Position numbers and translations under genes: made by a program
Part shown: piece by piece, positions 8,712-17,500 of the stretch
How the letters are laid out: each line of letters starts with the position of its first letter
Numbering within the stretch: the stretch's first letter is position 1
Assembly: GCA_944321335.1 (NCBI GenBank)
Contig: CALUKX010000022.1
Location: 1 to 41,375 of the forward strand
From: an uncultured Phocaeicola sp.
Lineage (GTDB): Bacteria > Bacteroidota > Bacteroidia > Bacteroidales > Bacteroidaceae
Direction of reading: 5' to 3'
DNA: 41,375 nt
Notes under the pieces: model-generated
What the model saw: the letters and a program-made list of their open reading frames with translations, nothing else
Told to the model about the DNA's origin: nothing
Databases searched by the model: none

Positions 8712-8728
8712 AATTCAAAGGAAGATAT

Positions 8729-9193
8729 ATGAGTAAAGTAATTATTAATTCGTACGAAGAATTTGAGAAGCTATTGGGACAGCAGATTGGCGTTTCTGAT
8801 TGGTTGGAAGTATCTCAGGAACGTATCAACCAGTTTGCTGATGCAACATTGGATCATCAGTGGATTCATGTGGATGTAGAACGTGCAAAGACCGAAAGCC
8901 CGTTCAAGAGTACCATCGTTCATGGTTATCTGACTTTATCGTTGCTGCCTTATTTCTGGAACCAGATCATTGAAGTGAACAATCTGAAAATGATGGTAAA
9001 CTATGGTATGGATAAGATGAAGTTCGGTCAGGCTGTATTGTCAGGCCAGCGTATCCGTCTGGTTGCCGATCTGTATTCATTGGTGAACCTCCGTGGTACA
9101 GCAAAGGCAGAAATCAAATTCTCTATTGAAATAGAAGGACAGAAGAAGAAAGCGTTGGAAGGTATCGCTACTTTCCTTTACTACTTCAATTGA
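8729..9193 (+). CDS. MaoC family dehydratase
   Basis: A 154-residue single hot-dog-fold protein of the MaoC/NodN-like (R)-enoyl hydratase family. The hydratase-2 pattern is clear: Asp and His in FADATLDHQWIHVD (about 36-50), then SPFKSTIVHGYLTLSLLP (about 57-75). Such enzymes hydrate trans-2-enoyl thioesters; the true substrate is unknown and no fatty-acid or polyhydroxyalkanoate genes are adjacent. It appears to be a single-gene transcript, with its own -7 box upstream and a strong terminator 22 bases after its stop. Confidence 0.9.
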   Translation: MSKVIINSYEEFEKLLGQQIGVSDWLEVSQERINQFADATLDHQWIHVDVERAKTESPFKSTIVHGYLTLSLLPYFWNQIIEVNNLKMMVNYGMDKMKFGQAVLSGQRIRLVADLYSLVNLRGTAKAEIKFSIEIEGQKKKALEGIATFLYYFN

Positions 9194-9215
9194 TATACAT
9201 TGAAAAATTAGTCGG

Positions 9216-9266
9216 ACACAGATTCTGCAAGGACGAAAGTCTTTGCAGGGCCTGTGTTTCTTTTTT
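9216..9266 (+). terminator. Intrinsic terminator after the MaoC-like gene
   Basis: A 10-bp stem (CTGCAAGGAC at 9225-9234 with 9239-9248, one G-U pair) is capped by a GAAA tetraloop. Outer ACACAG/CTGTGT arms (9216-9221, 9252-9257) extend it, and a T6 run follows. Confidence 0.85.
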
Positions 9267-9280
9267 ATTCCCTTTCCTTT

Positions 9281-10027
9281 ATGAATACTTTTTCTGATTT
9301 GCTTGTTGCCCTCACTGTAGATTGCAAGGATAATGGAGTGAATTTTGTGACAGGCAACCGTATCGAAGTTATTCGCCGATTGTTGGCTGATTCTGATTAT
9401 CGTTTGCTGATGGAGAGCCCGTTGGCTTTCATTTATGGCAAACCTGGAAGCAGTTGTCGGATTCTGGTATCGTCGCATATTGATTGTGTGTATCCGTGTT
9501 GTTTTGTGAAACAGGAAATTGGCGGATGGCAAGGTACATTCGACAATAGCGCTACCAATGCGGCTTTGATCGGGCTGATGTTGCAGAATCGTCTTCCCGA
9601 TGATGTTTGGATAGCCTTTACCGGCGATGAGGAAGTACATTCACGGGGAGCGGTAGAAACCATGCAGTTGCTTGGGGGTGCAGGTCAATCCCCCGAACGG
9701 GTAATTGTGTTGGACGTGAGCAATGAAGGATTCGCCGATGAGGCTGTATGTTCGGTGGAAAACGATTATGGATTCGATATCATGAGCGGCTTTCAGTTGG
9801 TTCAGGCTTTGAAGAATCTGGAACTTCCCTGTGTGGTGGTTCATGATGCCGAACCTGATGAAAGTTGGGATTATCGAAAAGGGATAAAAGGAATGTTCCC
9901 GGAATTGCCCTGCATAAGTCTTTGTATTCCAGTATCGGGTGAACTGCATGGCGACGATGGAGTGTTTATGCGAGAGAGTGTGGTAGCAGGTTATCAGAAA
10001 GTATTGGAAACGCTTTGTGGCTTATGA
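9281..10027 (+). CDS. M28/M42-like zinc peptidase family protein
   Basis: A 248-residue cytoplasmic protein with the metal-site order of the M28/M20/M42 clan: SSHIDCVYP (His66, Asp68), FDNSATNAA (Asp88), TGDEEVHSRGA (Glu117/118), VIVLDVSNEG (Asp145) and GELHGDDG (His223). It probably hydrolyses small peptides or amides, but it is shorter than typical aminopeptidases and the substrate is unknown. I start at 9281 because the upstream in-frame start at 9254 lies inside the preceding terminator. Its TGA overlaps the ATG of the next gene (ATGA), so the two are translationally coupled. Confidence 0.8.
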   Translation: MNTFSDLLVALTVDCKDNGVNFVTGNRIEVIRRLLADSDYRLLMESPLAFIYGKPGSSCRILVSSHIDCVYPCCFVKQEIGGWQGTFDNSATNAALIGLMLQNRLPDDVWIAFTGDEEVHSRGAVETMQLLGGAGQSPERVIVLDVSNEGFADEAVCSVENDYGFDIMSGFQLVQALKNLELPCVVVHDAEPDESWDYRKGIKGMFPELPCISLCIPVSGELHGDDGVFMRESVVAGYQKVLETLCGL

Positions 10028-10728
10028 AGAAAACATTGAAGGAACAGTTACAACGTTGGGCGGAAGAATATCATAAGGCAGCTTTCATTAAGAATGATCC
10101 GGTACAGTTTCCACATCGGTATAGTAGAAAGGAAGATATTGAGATTTGCGGTCTGTTGACAGCTTTATTGAGCTTTGGCAACCGAAAGCAGATTCTGAAA
10201 AAGGTGGATGAGCTGGATGGGATAATGCAACACGAACCATTGCAATATGTTCTTTCCCGACAGTGGCAGGAGGATTTCAAGTCGGATGATATGTGCAGTT
10301 TCTATCGGATGGTATCGTATGCTACGTTCCGCACTTATTTCGAACGATTGTATATCGTTTATGCCGATGGTAAGACTTTGGAGGATGCTTTGTTACAATA
10401 CAAAGGTATACCGATGCAGAAGTTATGTGCCTTTTGGGAAGTGTCCGACCGCAGCCCGCAGAAGAAGCTTAATATGTTTCTTCGATGGATGGTACGTCGT
10501 AATTCGGAAGTTGATTTCGGATTATGGCTTCGGATGGATCCCTCACAACTGATTATCCCACTCGATACGCATGTCTGTCGCATGGCATGTCAATTAGGAT
10601 TGATAGAAAAAGAAACCTTTTCCTTAACCACGGCAAAAAAAATTACCGAAGCTATGGAAAAGGTTTTTCCCGGTGATCCGTGTTTGGGTGATTTCGCCTT
10701 GTTCGGATACGGGGTAAATCATGTATAG
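10024..10728 (+). CDS. TIGR02757 (DUF2400) family protein
   Basis: A 234-residue cytoplasmic protein of a conserved Bacteroidetes/proteobacterial family of unknown function. It contains LLTALLSFGNRKQILKKVDEL near 45-65, FLRWMVRR near 155 and PLDTHVCRMACQLGLI near 175-190. The last resembles the substrate-recognition and helix-hairpin part of base-excision DNA glycosylases, so a nucleic-acid role is possible but unproven. The start is fixed by the ATGA overlap with the peptidase gene. Its stop is three bases from the stop of convergent xth, with no terminator between. Confidence 0.88.
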   Translation: MKKTLKEQLQRWAEEYHKAAFIKNDPVQFPHRYSRKEDIEICGLLTALLSFGNRKQILKKVDELDGIMQHEPLQYVLSRQWQEDFKSDDMCSFYRMVSYATFRTYFERLYIVYADGKTLEDALLQYKGIPMQKLCAFWEVSDRSPQKKLNMFLRWMVRRNSEVDFGLWLRMDPSQLIIPLDTHVCRMACQLGLIEKETFSLTTAKKITEAMEKVFPGDPCLGDFALFGYGVNHV

Positions 10729-10731
10729 TGT

Positions 10732-11487
10732 CTAGATATTGACGGTTACTTCAACCGGGCAGTGGTCGGAGCCGAAGATTTCGGTATGTATCTTTGCACC
10801 TTCCAGTTTGTCGGCCAATCGTGCCGATGCAAGAAAATAGTCGATACGCCACCCCGCATTTTTTTCGCGTGCCTTGAAACGATACGACCACCACGAATAG
10901 ATTCCTTCCTGAGTAGGATAGAAGTGGCGGAATGTATCGATGAAACCGGCATCAAGCAATGTCTGGAACTTCTCACGCTCCTGATCGGTAAATCCGGCAT
11001 TCATGCGGTTGGTCTTCGGATTCTTCAGGTCAATTTCCTTATGCGCTACATTCAGGTCGCCACATACCAATACAGGTTTCTTCTTGTCCAATGCCTGCAG
11101 GTAGTTACGGAAGTCATCCTCCCAAGTCATACGATAGTCAAGGCGTTTCAGCCCGTCTTGTGAATTGGGTGTGTAGACGGTTATCAGAAAGAAATTATCC
11201 ATTTCCAACGTAATGACACGTCCTTCATGGTCGTGCTCATCTATCCCTAGTCCATAAGTTACATTAACGGGCTTGAGGCGGGTAAAGATTGCTGTTCCCG
11301 AATAACCTTTCTTTTCGGCATAATTCCAATAGGATGTATAACCGTCGAAGGAAAGGTCTAGCTGTCCTTCCTGCATTTTTGTTTCCTGCAGGCAGAAGAA
11401 ATCGGCATCAAGTTGCCGGAAGGCTTCACGGAAACCTTTGTCACAACAGGCACGGAGGCCGTTGACATTCCAGGATATCAGTTTCAT
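10732..11487 (-). CDS. xth: Exodeoxyribonuclease III (AP endonuclease)
   Basis: A 251-residue DNA-repair enzyme that cuts at abasic sites and degrades 3' ends. It has the Exo III/APE1 fold motifs in order: LISWNVNGLRAC (residues 3-14), FCLQETKMQ with the metal-binding Glu, VYTPNSQDGLKRLDYR, GDLNVAHKEIDLKNPK, WSYRFKARE.NAGWRIDYFLAS and the catalytic GSDHCPV near the end. It is third in a minus-strand set after the LysM and PorT-type genes, 14 bases from the latter. The link is probably chance or cotranscription rather than shared function. Confidence 0.96.
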   Translation of the reverse strand: MKLISWNVNGLRACCDKGFREAFRQLDADFFCLQETKMQEGQLDLSFDGYTSYWNYAEKKGYSGTAIFTRLKPVNVTYGLGIDEHDHEGRVITLEMDNFFLITVYTPNSQDGLKRLDYRMTWEDDFRNYLQALDKKKPVLVCGDLNVAHKEIDLKNPKTNRMNAGFTDQEREKFQTLLDAGFIDTFRHFYPTQEGIYSWWSYRFKAREKNAGWRIDYFLASARLADKLEGAKIHTEIFGSDHCPVEVTVNI

Positions 11488-11501
11488 TTAATTAGGTACC
11501 T

Positions 11502-12200
11502 TTATTTAGTTATGTCAAACAAATAAGTTATGCGGGCTCCAATGTATGAGTGGGCGGAACGCGAGAAATAATCTTTTTTGGTACTGTTGTAGAAATCGCT
11601 CAAGCCAAAATAATAACGGCCTTCAGCCAAGAAACTTCCGATTCCTGTCCGGATTTCAAGTCCTACGCCACCTATAAGTCCGTAATCGAATTTGACTTCT
11701 GCTGGCATATCATATTGGGCAGTGACTCCATTAGGGCGCATTTCCGGATGGAATTCAGCACTTTGGGTGGTTTTTTCACTCAGTAAAAATCCAACTTGCG
11801 GGCCGAGATTTACAACAAAACGTACTCCATATCCCTTATCCTTTCCGAAAGCCAAATGTGCCAGTATCGGGATTTCCAGATAGTTCATGGCGCGTTGATA
11901 TGAATCTCCGCTTTCATCTTCTATCTTTTCTTTCCAACCTCTCTGTGAATAGTTTATTTCCATTTGTATACCACAGATCATTTTGAAATATTTTTCGGAA
12001 ACGTAGCGAAGTGTAACACCGAACTCGGGTCCGATAAGGTTGTTCTGCTTAATGCTCGGGTCGAAACTTACAGAGCTGAGGTTTACTCCTCCGTTCACTC
12101 CGACGGAAAAGTTATGCCGTTGGTCCTGCAGCTGTGCATGCACAGGAATGCTCAGCAGACAACAGATAGCCGCTAGTATAACGATTGCTTGTCTCTTCAT
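11502..12200 (-). CDS. PorT family outer membrane beta-barrel protein
   Basis: A protein of about 232 residues with a signal peptide (MKRQAIVILAAICCLLSIPVHAQ) followed by alternating amphipathic strands typical of the Bacteroidetes PorT/OMP_b-brl_2 barrel. Stretches include FSVGVNGGVNLSSVSFD, VVNLGPQVGFLLSEK and YIGARITYLFDITK at the C-terminus. The ATG at 12200 gives a proper signal peptide and lies four bases after the LysM gene stop, indicating one operon. PorT in Porphyromonas belongs to type IX secretion, but this broad family includes many unrelated barrels and no other T9SS genes are here. Confidence 0.8.
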   Translation of the reverse strand: MKRQAIVILAAICCLLSIPVHAQLQDQRHNFSVGVNGGVNLSSVSFDPSIKQNNLIGPEFGVTLRYVSEKYFKMICGIQMEINYSQRGWKEKIEDESGDSYQRAMNYLEIPILAHLAFGKDKGYGVRFVVNLGPQVGFLLSEKTTQSAEFHPEMRPNGVTAQYDMPAEVKFDYGLIGGVGLEIRTGIGSFLAEGRYYFGLSDFYNSTKKDYFSRSAHSYIGARITYLFDITK

Positions 12201-12204
12201 CTGT

Positions 12205-13986
12205 TTAGTCAAAATCAAGTTTTATCAGTTCAAAATCTCTTGTAAAGTGCACGAAGAATACCTTGCGGTTGATAAATCCTCCCCAATTGTTTACACGCTC
12301 GAACTTGAATCCGGTTTGAATCGGTGTAACCTTGACCTTATCAAGACGGTCTTCCAGTTTGTTTCCTTGGGTAGAAAGTCCCTTGAGGAAGAAGTAGCCT
12401 ATGTCGAAGCCTAACATACCGTATTTCGGGTAGGTATTTGCCATATCCTTACTATACCATCGGCGGAATGATTTGCTGAAGTTGACAGCTGCCGGGAACA
12501 GGTTGTTGGTATAGAATGAAGAGTAGAAATAGGTATCCAACTCATAGAATGCCGGCAAATAGTCTCCTGTATAGGTCTGCCATTCGGGATAACCGAAAAG
12601 ATGCATATCATAATCGGCATTCTCACGATGTATGGTGGTGAGTAAGGGTACTATCTTGGTTAGTGCGCTGGCTCTTCCGGAAGTCGGTATGAAAAGATTT
12701 TCACCCGATTTTGACATCAGCGATAAAAGTTTGCTGTTGTTGGTATAGCTTCCATCCACAGTCATTTCTTTGAAATCTATCTTTTGGGCTGCCAGTTCGG
12801 TTTTAAGTCCTTTTACAAACTCCATTTTTTCCTTGTCGCCATTGTTGACGTTAAGGAATACTACATTCGCTTTCTTGAACTTACGTATGAAATGTTCATA
12901 AACTTCCGAATATAGATAAGACTGAGGCGTATTTACCTGATAAATATTAGGACTCTTGAATACCTGATCGACTTTCGGGGCAAATGGTATTACCAGACGG
13001 ATGTCGTTCTTTTCAGAGAAAGTGGTCAATGGAGGAATACATGCCTGGTTTACCGGACCTATAATTATATCCATTTCTTTCAGTTCGTTTTTTTTCAGGA
13101 TATTATTTATTCCCGAAACACTACCTTTTGTATCGTAGGTATAGATGTCCATAGAAACTCCTTGCTGTTTCAGACTGTCGACAGCAATGAGGAATCCTTC
13201 ATAGAACTCGATCATACGTGACTTTTCCTCTGCCGATGTCGTAAAAGGAATCATCAGAGCTACTTTTATTGTACTGATCTTCTTTTTGCTCTTGGAACTT
13301 TTACTGAACAGCTCTTCGTTGGTTGGAGCAGGAGCGGCAGCTTTCTTCTGATTTTCAAGTTCTGCTTTTGAATACGGAATGAAAATGAATGAGCCCTTTT
13401 TCAATTTCTTTTTTTTGAGTTCTGGGTTGGCTGCAATCAATTCCTCTTGGGTGATTCCATATTGCTGGCTGATACTGAAAATAGTTTCTTTCCGTTTGAC
13501 TTTGTGCATCTCCTTCCATTCTTGCTTCTTGGGAGTTTCTTCTGCTTTTACAGCTGGACTAGAAGGCGTTTGTTCAGGTGTTTTCTTAACTGCAGGGATA
13601 ACTATCACTTGGCCGATACGGAAATTGCTTGCACTCAGTCCCGGATTGGCCGAACATATTTCTTGTGCACTGATTTTATACTTAACCGTCAGTTGGTATA
13701 AAGTTTCACCGGCCTGTATGGTGTGAAACTGTCTATCACCTGATTGGGTAGTTTGTTTCTGGGGGATTTTCAATTGTTCTCCCGCACGAATCCCTTCATC
13801 GCTGCCCGGATTGAGCTTGACGATATCTTCGATTGTCACGTTGTACATACGGGAAATGGAATATAATCCCTGTCCTTTGGTGATTGTATGCATAAAGTAT
13901 TGGGTACCAGACTGTGCTAGCACCCGCATGCCTGAGCCTACTCCTGAGAGTGCCATGGCCAGACAGAGGGTATGGATGAATTTCAT
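12205..13986 (-). CDS. LysM repeat protein with periplasmic-binding (type 1) domain
   Basis: An exported protein of about 593 residues. After the signal peptide (MKFIHTLCLAMALSGVGSG...) come three LysM repeats: HTITKGQGLYSISRMYNV, HTIQAGETLYQLTVKYKI and HKVKRKETIFSISQQYGI, each ending in an IP-type motif. They should bind peptidoglycan. A Lys-rich linker (about 225-245) leads to a type 1 periplasmic-binding / LivJ-like domain (VALMIPFTTSAEEKSRMIEFYEGFLIAVD; later MDIIIGPVNQ). No ABC transporter is adjacent, so a wall-anchored sensor or structural role is more likely than transport. Start MKF at 13986 fits the signal peptide; it is first in the operon with the PorT-type gene and xth. Confidence 0.85.
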   Translation of the reverse strand: MKFIHTLCLAMALSGVGSGMRVLAQSGTQYFMHTITKGQGLYSISRMYNVTIEDIVKLNPGSDEGIRAGEQLKIPQKQTTQSGDRQFHTIQAGETLYQLTVKYKISAQEICSANPGLSASNFRIGQVIVIPAVKKTPEQTPSSPAVKAEETPKKQEWKEMHKVKRKETIFSISQQYGITQEELIAANPELKKKKLKKGSFIFIPYSKAELENQKKAAAPAPTNEELFSKSSKSKKKISTIKVALMIPFTTSAEEKSRMIEFYEGFLIAVDSLKQQGVSMDIYTYDTKGSVSGINNILKKNELKEMDIIIGPVNQACIPPLTTFSEKNDIRLVIPFAPKVDQVFKSPNIYQVNTPQSYLYSEVYEHFIRKFKKANVVFLNVNNGDKEKMEFVKGLKTELAAQKIDFKEMTVDGSYTNNSKLLSLMSKSGENLFIPTSGRASALTKIVPLLTTIHRENADYDMHLFGYPEWQTYTGDYLPAFYELDTYFYSSFYTNNLFPAAVNFSKSFRRWYSKDMANTYPKYGMLGFDIGYFFLKGLSTQGNKLEDRLDKVKVTPIQTGFKFERVNNWGGFINRKVFFVHFTRDFELIKLDFD

Positions 13987-14008
13987 TTTCGTTATATTTG
14001 TTGGAAGA

Positions 14009-14040
14009 CAAAAGTACAAAAAAAAGAATTATCTTTGCAA
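14009..14040 (-). promoter_or_regulatory. Promoter of the LysM operon
   Basis: On the minus strand TACTTTTG (14016-14009) matches TAnnTTTG, with TTG at 14040-14038, 21 bases upstream. It overlaps the uvrA -7 region on the other strand. Confidence 0.6.
14030..14037 (+). promoter_or_regulatory. uvrA promoter, -7 box
   Basis: TATCTTTG matches TAnnTTTG exactly, 23 bases before the uvrA ATG. No convincing -33 element is seen at the right distance. Confidence 0.5.
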
Positions 14041-14060
14041 AGATATCATTGATTTTGGAT

Positions 14061-16892
14061 ATGGAAGAGGTAAAAGAGACAATCAGTGTTGAGGGCGCAC
14101 GCGTGCACAACCTAAAAAATATAAACGTGGAGATACCCCGTGATAGCCTGACGGTCATTACAGGACTGAGTGGAAGCGGTAAATCTTCATTGGCATTCGA
14201 TACCATTTTTGCAGAAGGACAACGCCGTTACATCGAAACGTTTTCGGCATACGCACGTAATTTCCTTGGGGGGATGGAACGTCCTGACGTAGATAAGATT
14301 TCAGGATTAAGCCCGGTGATTTCTATCGAACAGAAGACAACTAACAAAAATCCACGTTCGACGGTGGGTACGACTACCGAAATTTACGACTATCTGCGAT
14401 TGTTGTATGCACGTGCAGGTACGGCATACTCATATCTGTCGGGCGAAAAGATGGTTAAATATACTGAAGATCAGATTTTGAGTCTGATTCATCGTGATTA
14501 TAAGGGTAGACGTATCTTTATTCTGGCGCCTTTGGTTCGGACACGTAAAGGTCATTATAAGGAATTGTTCGAACAAGTGCGCAAGAAGGGATATCTGTAT
14601 GTCCGTGTTGATGGAGAAGTGCGCGAAATTACTCACGGCATGAAGCTCGACCGTTATAAGAACCATGACATTGAGGTGGTGATCGATAAGACAATTGTCA
14701 ATGAATCCGACGATAAGCGTCTGCAACAGAGTGTAGCTACTGCCATGCAGCAAGGCGACGGGCTGTTGATGATACTTGATGCGCAGACTGAGAGTATCCG
14801 CCATTATAGTAAACGGTTGATGTGTCCGGTTACGGGGCTTTCATACAAGGAACCTGCTCCGCATAACTTTTCGTTCAACTCGCCGCAAGGTGCATGCCCA
14901 CGATGCAAGGGTTTGGGGTATGTGAATCTTATTGATGTTGATAAAGTGATTCCCGACCGTGAATTATCGATAGCCGAAGGTGCTGTGGCTCCACTCGGGA
15001 AATACAAGAATGTGATGATATTCTGGCAGATAGAAGCATTGCTCGAAAAGTATGATGCAACCTTGAAAACTCCGGTAAAGAATCTGCCGGAGGATGCCAT
15101 CAATGATATACTTTACGGCTCCGACGAACGTTTGAAGATCAAGAGTTCTCTGATTCATGCTTCTTCTGATTATTTCGTGAATTATGAAGGTATCGTGAAA
15201 TATATTCAGATGATGCAAGAGAAGGATGCGTCGGCTACAGCCCAGAAATGGGCGGATCAGTTTGCCAAGACGGATGTGTGCCCGGAATGTAAGGGAGCGC
15301 GTCTTAACAAGGAAGCTCTTCATTTCCGTATTCACGATAAGAATATCTATGAACTTGCTTCGATGGATATCAACGAGTTGTATGATTGGTTGCAACATGT
15401 GGAGGAGTTTATGGACGACAAACAGCGTACGATTGCTGCCGAAATCTTGAAGGAAATACGTTCACGATTGAAGTTCTTGCTTGATGTGGGATTGGATTAT
15501 CTTTCACTCAACCGTTCTTCTGTAAGTCTGTCGGGTGGTGAGAGTCAACGTATCCGACTTGCTACACAAATCGGCTCTCAGTTGGTGAATGTGCTTTATA
15601 TCCTTGACGAACCAAGTATCGGCTTGCATCAGCGCGATAATATCCGCCTTATCAATTCTCTGAAGGAATTACGCGATTTGGGTAACTCTGTAATTGTAGT
15701 AGAGCATGATAAAGACATGATGCTGGCTGCCGATTATATAGTTGATATGGGACCGAAAGCCGGTCGTCTGGGTGGCGAAGTGGTCTTTGCCGGAACACCT
15801 GAAGAAATGTTGAAAACCGATACGCTTACTTCCAGATACCTAAATGGAAAGATGAAGATTGAGGTCCCGAAGCAACGCCGCAAAGGCAACGGGCATTCGT
15901 TGTGGCTGCGTGGGGCGAGGGGAAATAACCTGAAAGGGATTGATGTGGAATTTCCGTTGGGTAAGTTGATTTGCGTTACAGGGGTGTCGGGAAGCGGTAA
16001 ATCGACCTTGATCAATGATACTTTGCAGCCGATATTGTCACAACATTTCTATCGTTCGTTGCAAGATCCTTTGCCATATGACTCCATTGAGGGACTGAAG
16101 TTCATCGATAAGGTGGTGAATGTCGATCAGTCGCCGTTGGGAAGGACGCCACGTTCAAATCCGGCAACTTATACGGGTGTTTTCTCTGATATCCGTAACC
16201 TTTTTGTCGGATTGCCCGAAGCGAAAATCAGAGGGTATAAGCCCGGACGTTTTTCTTTCAACGTATCCGGAGGACGGTGTGAGGCTTGTGGAGGTAACGG
16301 ATATAAGACCATTGAAATGAATTTTCTTCCGGATGTTTTGGTCCCTTGTGAGGTGTGTCACGGTAAACGTTATAACCGTGAAACGTTGGAAGTCCGTTTC
16401 AAAGGTAAGTCCATTGCCGATGTGCTTGATATGACCATTAATCGGGCAGTAGAGTTTTTCGAGAATGTCCCTCAGATTCTGAACAAGATTAAGGTGTTGC
16501 AGGAGGTCGGTTTGGGTTATATCAAATTGGGACAGCCGTCAACTACCTTGTCGGGTGGAGAGAGCCAACGTGTGAAACTGGCTACCGAACTTTCGAAACG
16601 CGATACAGGCAAGACTCTCTATATACTCGATGAACCGACTACCGGTCTGCACTTTGAAGATATCCGTGTACTGATGAACGTACTCAACCGTCTGGTAGAT
16701 AAAGGTAATACAGTGATTGTAATCGAGCATAACCTTGATGTCATCAAGATGGCCGATTATATCATCGATATGGGCCCCGAAGGTGGTAAAGGTGGTGGGC
16801 AGCTTCTTTCGTGCGGAACACCTGAAGAAGTGGCACAGAGTACTTTGGGATATACCCCTGGATTTATTAAAGAAGAACTTGAAAACAGCTGA
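14061..16892 (+). CDS. uvrA: Excinuclease ABC subunit A
   Basis: The damage-recognition ATPase of nucleotide excision repair, 943 residues, about the usual length. It has two ABC ATPase halves: Walker A GLSGSGKSS near 35 and GVSGSGKST near 641, with signature LSGGESQR near 490 and 830. Zinc modules appear as CPRCKGLGYV near 279, CPECKG near 407 and CEACGGNGYK/CEVCHGKRY near 740-770. The frame is open further upstream, but ATG 14061 begins the conserved protein and follows the -7 box. ybaK follows 29 bases later. Confidence 0.97.
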   Translation: MEEVKETISVEGARVHNLKNINVEIPRDSLTVITGLSGSGKSSLAFDTIFAEGQRRYIETFSAYARNFLGGMERPDVDKISGLSPVISIEQKTTNKNPRSTVGTTTEIYDYLRLLYARAGTAYSYLSGEKMVKYTEDQILSLIHRDYKGRRIFILAPLVRTRKGHYKELFEQVRKKGYLYVRVDGEVREITHGMKLDRYKNHDIEVVIDKTIVNESDDKRLQQSVATAMQQGDGLLMILDAQTESIRHYSKRLMCPVTGLSYKEPAPHNFSFNSPQGACPRCKGLGYVNLIDVDKVIPDRELSIAEGAVAPLGKYKNVMIFWQIEALLEKYDATLKTPVKNLPEDAINDILYGSDERLKIKSSLIHASSDYFVNYEGIVKYIQMMQEKDASATAQKWADQFAKTDVCPECKGARLNKEALHFRIHDKNIYELASMDINELYDWLQHVEEFMDDKQRTIAAEILKEIRSRLKFLLDVGLDYLSLNRSSVSLSGGESQRIRLATQIGSQLVNVLYILDEPSIGLHQRDNIRLINSLKELRDLGNSVIVVEHDKDMMLAADYIVDMGPKAGRLGGEVVFAGTPEEMLKTDTLTSRYLNGKMKIEVPKQRRKGNGHSLWLRGARGNNLKGIDVEFPLGKLICVTGVSGSGKSTLINDTLQPILSQHFYRSLQDPLPYDSIEGLKFIDKVVNVDQSPLGRTPRSNPATYTGVFSDIRNLFVGLPEAKIRGYKPGRFSFNVSGGRCEACGGNGYKTIEMNFLPDVLVPCEVCHGKRYNRETLEVRFKGKSIADVLDMTINRAVEFFENVPQILNKIKVLQEVGLGYIKLGQPSTTLSGGESQRVKLATELSKRDTGKTLYILDEPTTGLHFEDIRVLMNVLNRLVDKGNTVIVIEHNLDVIKMADYIIDMGPEGGKGGGQLLSCGTPEEVAQSTLGYTPGFIKEELENS

Positions 16893-16921
16893 TTTAACAG
16901 CTTGAAAACTAAATAGAAAAT

Positions 16922-17410
16922 ATGGCAAAAGATAAGATAGCAAAGACGAATGCCGCACGCCTTTTGGATCGTGACAAGATCAAGTATGAACTTGTTCCGT
17001 ATGAGGTGGATGAGAATGATTTAAGTTGTGTTCACGTTGCTGCGACCTTAGGAGAGGATATCGAACAAGTGTTCAAGACATTGGTGCTTCATGGCGATAA
17101 GTCGGGTTACTTTGTGTGCGTCATACCGGGGGAACATGAAGTAGACTTAAAGATGGCTGCCAAGGTTTCGGGAAACAAGAAATGCGACTTGATTCCGATG
17201 AAAGAGCTTCTTCCGTTGACAGGATATATTCGTGGTGGCTGTTCGCCCATCGGCATGAAGAAACATTTCCCTACGTATATCCATCATACCTGTAATAATT
17301 TCCCTTATATCTATGTCAGTGCAGGGATGAGAGGCTTGCAAGTGAAACTGTCTCCGGCCGATCTTATCAAGGTAAGTCAGGCGGAGGTATGTGTACTTTT
17401 TGAAGAATAG
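16922..17410 (+). CDS. ybaK: Cys-tRNA(Pro) deacylase, YbaK/EbsC family
   Basis: A 162-residue trans-editing enzyme that hydrolyses cysteine mischarged onto tRNA-Pro. Family hallmarks are KTNAARLLDRDKIKYELVPYE at the start, EQVFKTLVLHGD near 50, the catalytic-site Lys region (VDLKMAAKV), and the loop GYIRGGCSPIGMKK near 100-112. It lies 29 bases after uvrA on the same strand, probably read through, and ends before a bidirectional terminator. Confidence 0.95.
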   Translation: MAKDKIAKTNAARLLDRDKIKYELVPYEVDENDLSCVHVAATLGEDIEQVFKTLVLHGDKSGYFVCVIPGEHEVDLKMAAKVSGNKKCDLIPMKELLPLTGYIRGGCSPIGMKKHFPTYIHHTCNNFPYIYVSAGMRGLQVKLSPADLIKVSQAEVCVLFEE

Positions 17411-17431
17411 ACTGGAATCACATCAGATAGG

Positions 17432-17470
17432 AAAAACGAAGCCTGGTAATAACTGTATCAGGCTTTGTCA
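17432..17470. terminator. Bidirectional terminator between ybaK and glycerate kinase
   Basis: AAGCCTG (17439-17445) pairs with CAGGCTT (17459-17465). Read on the minus strand the hairpin is followed by CGTTTTTCC, read on the plus strand by TGTCATG, so it serves the convergent glycerate kinase operon best. Confidence 0.6.
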
Positions 17471-17500
17471 TGTTATATCTAGTGTTTCAATTTGTCTATG

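Noticed and set aside
11502-12200. PorT-type barrel as evidence of a type IX secretion system
   Set aside because: The family is broad and no other T9SS component is present nearby.
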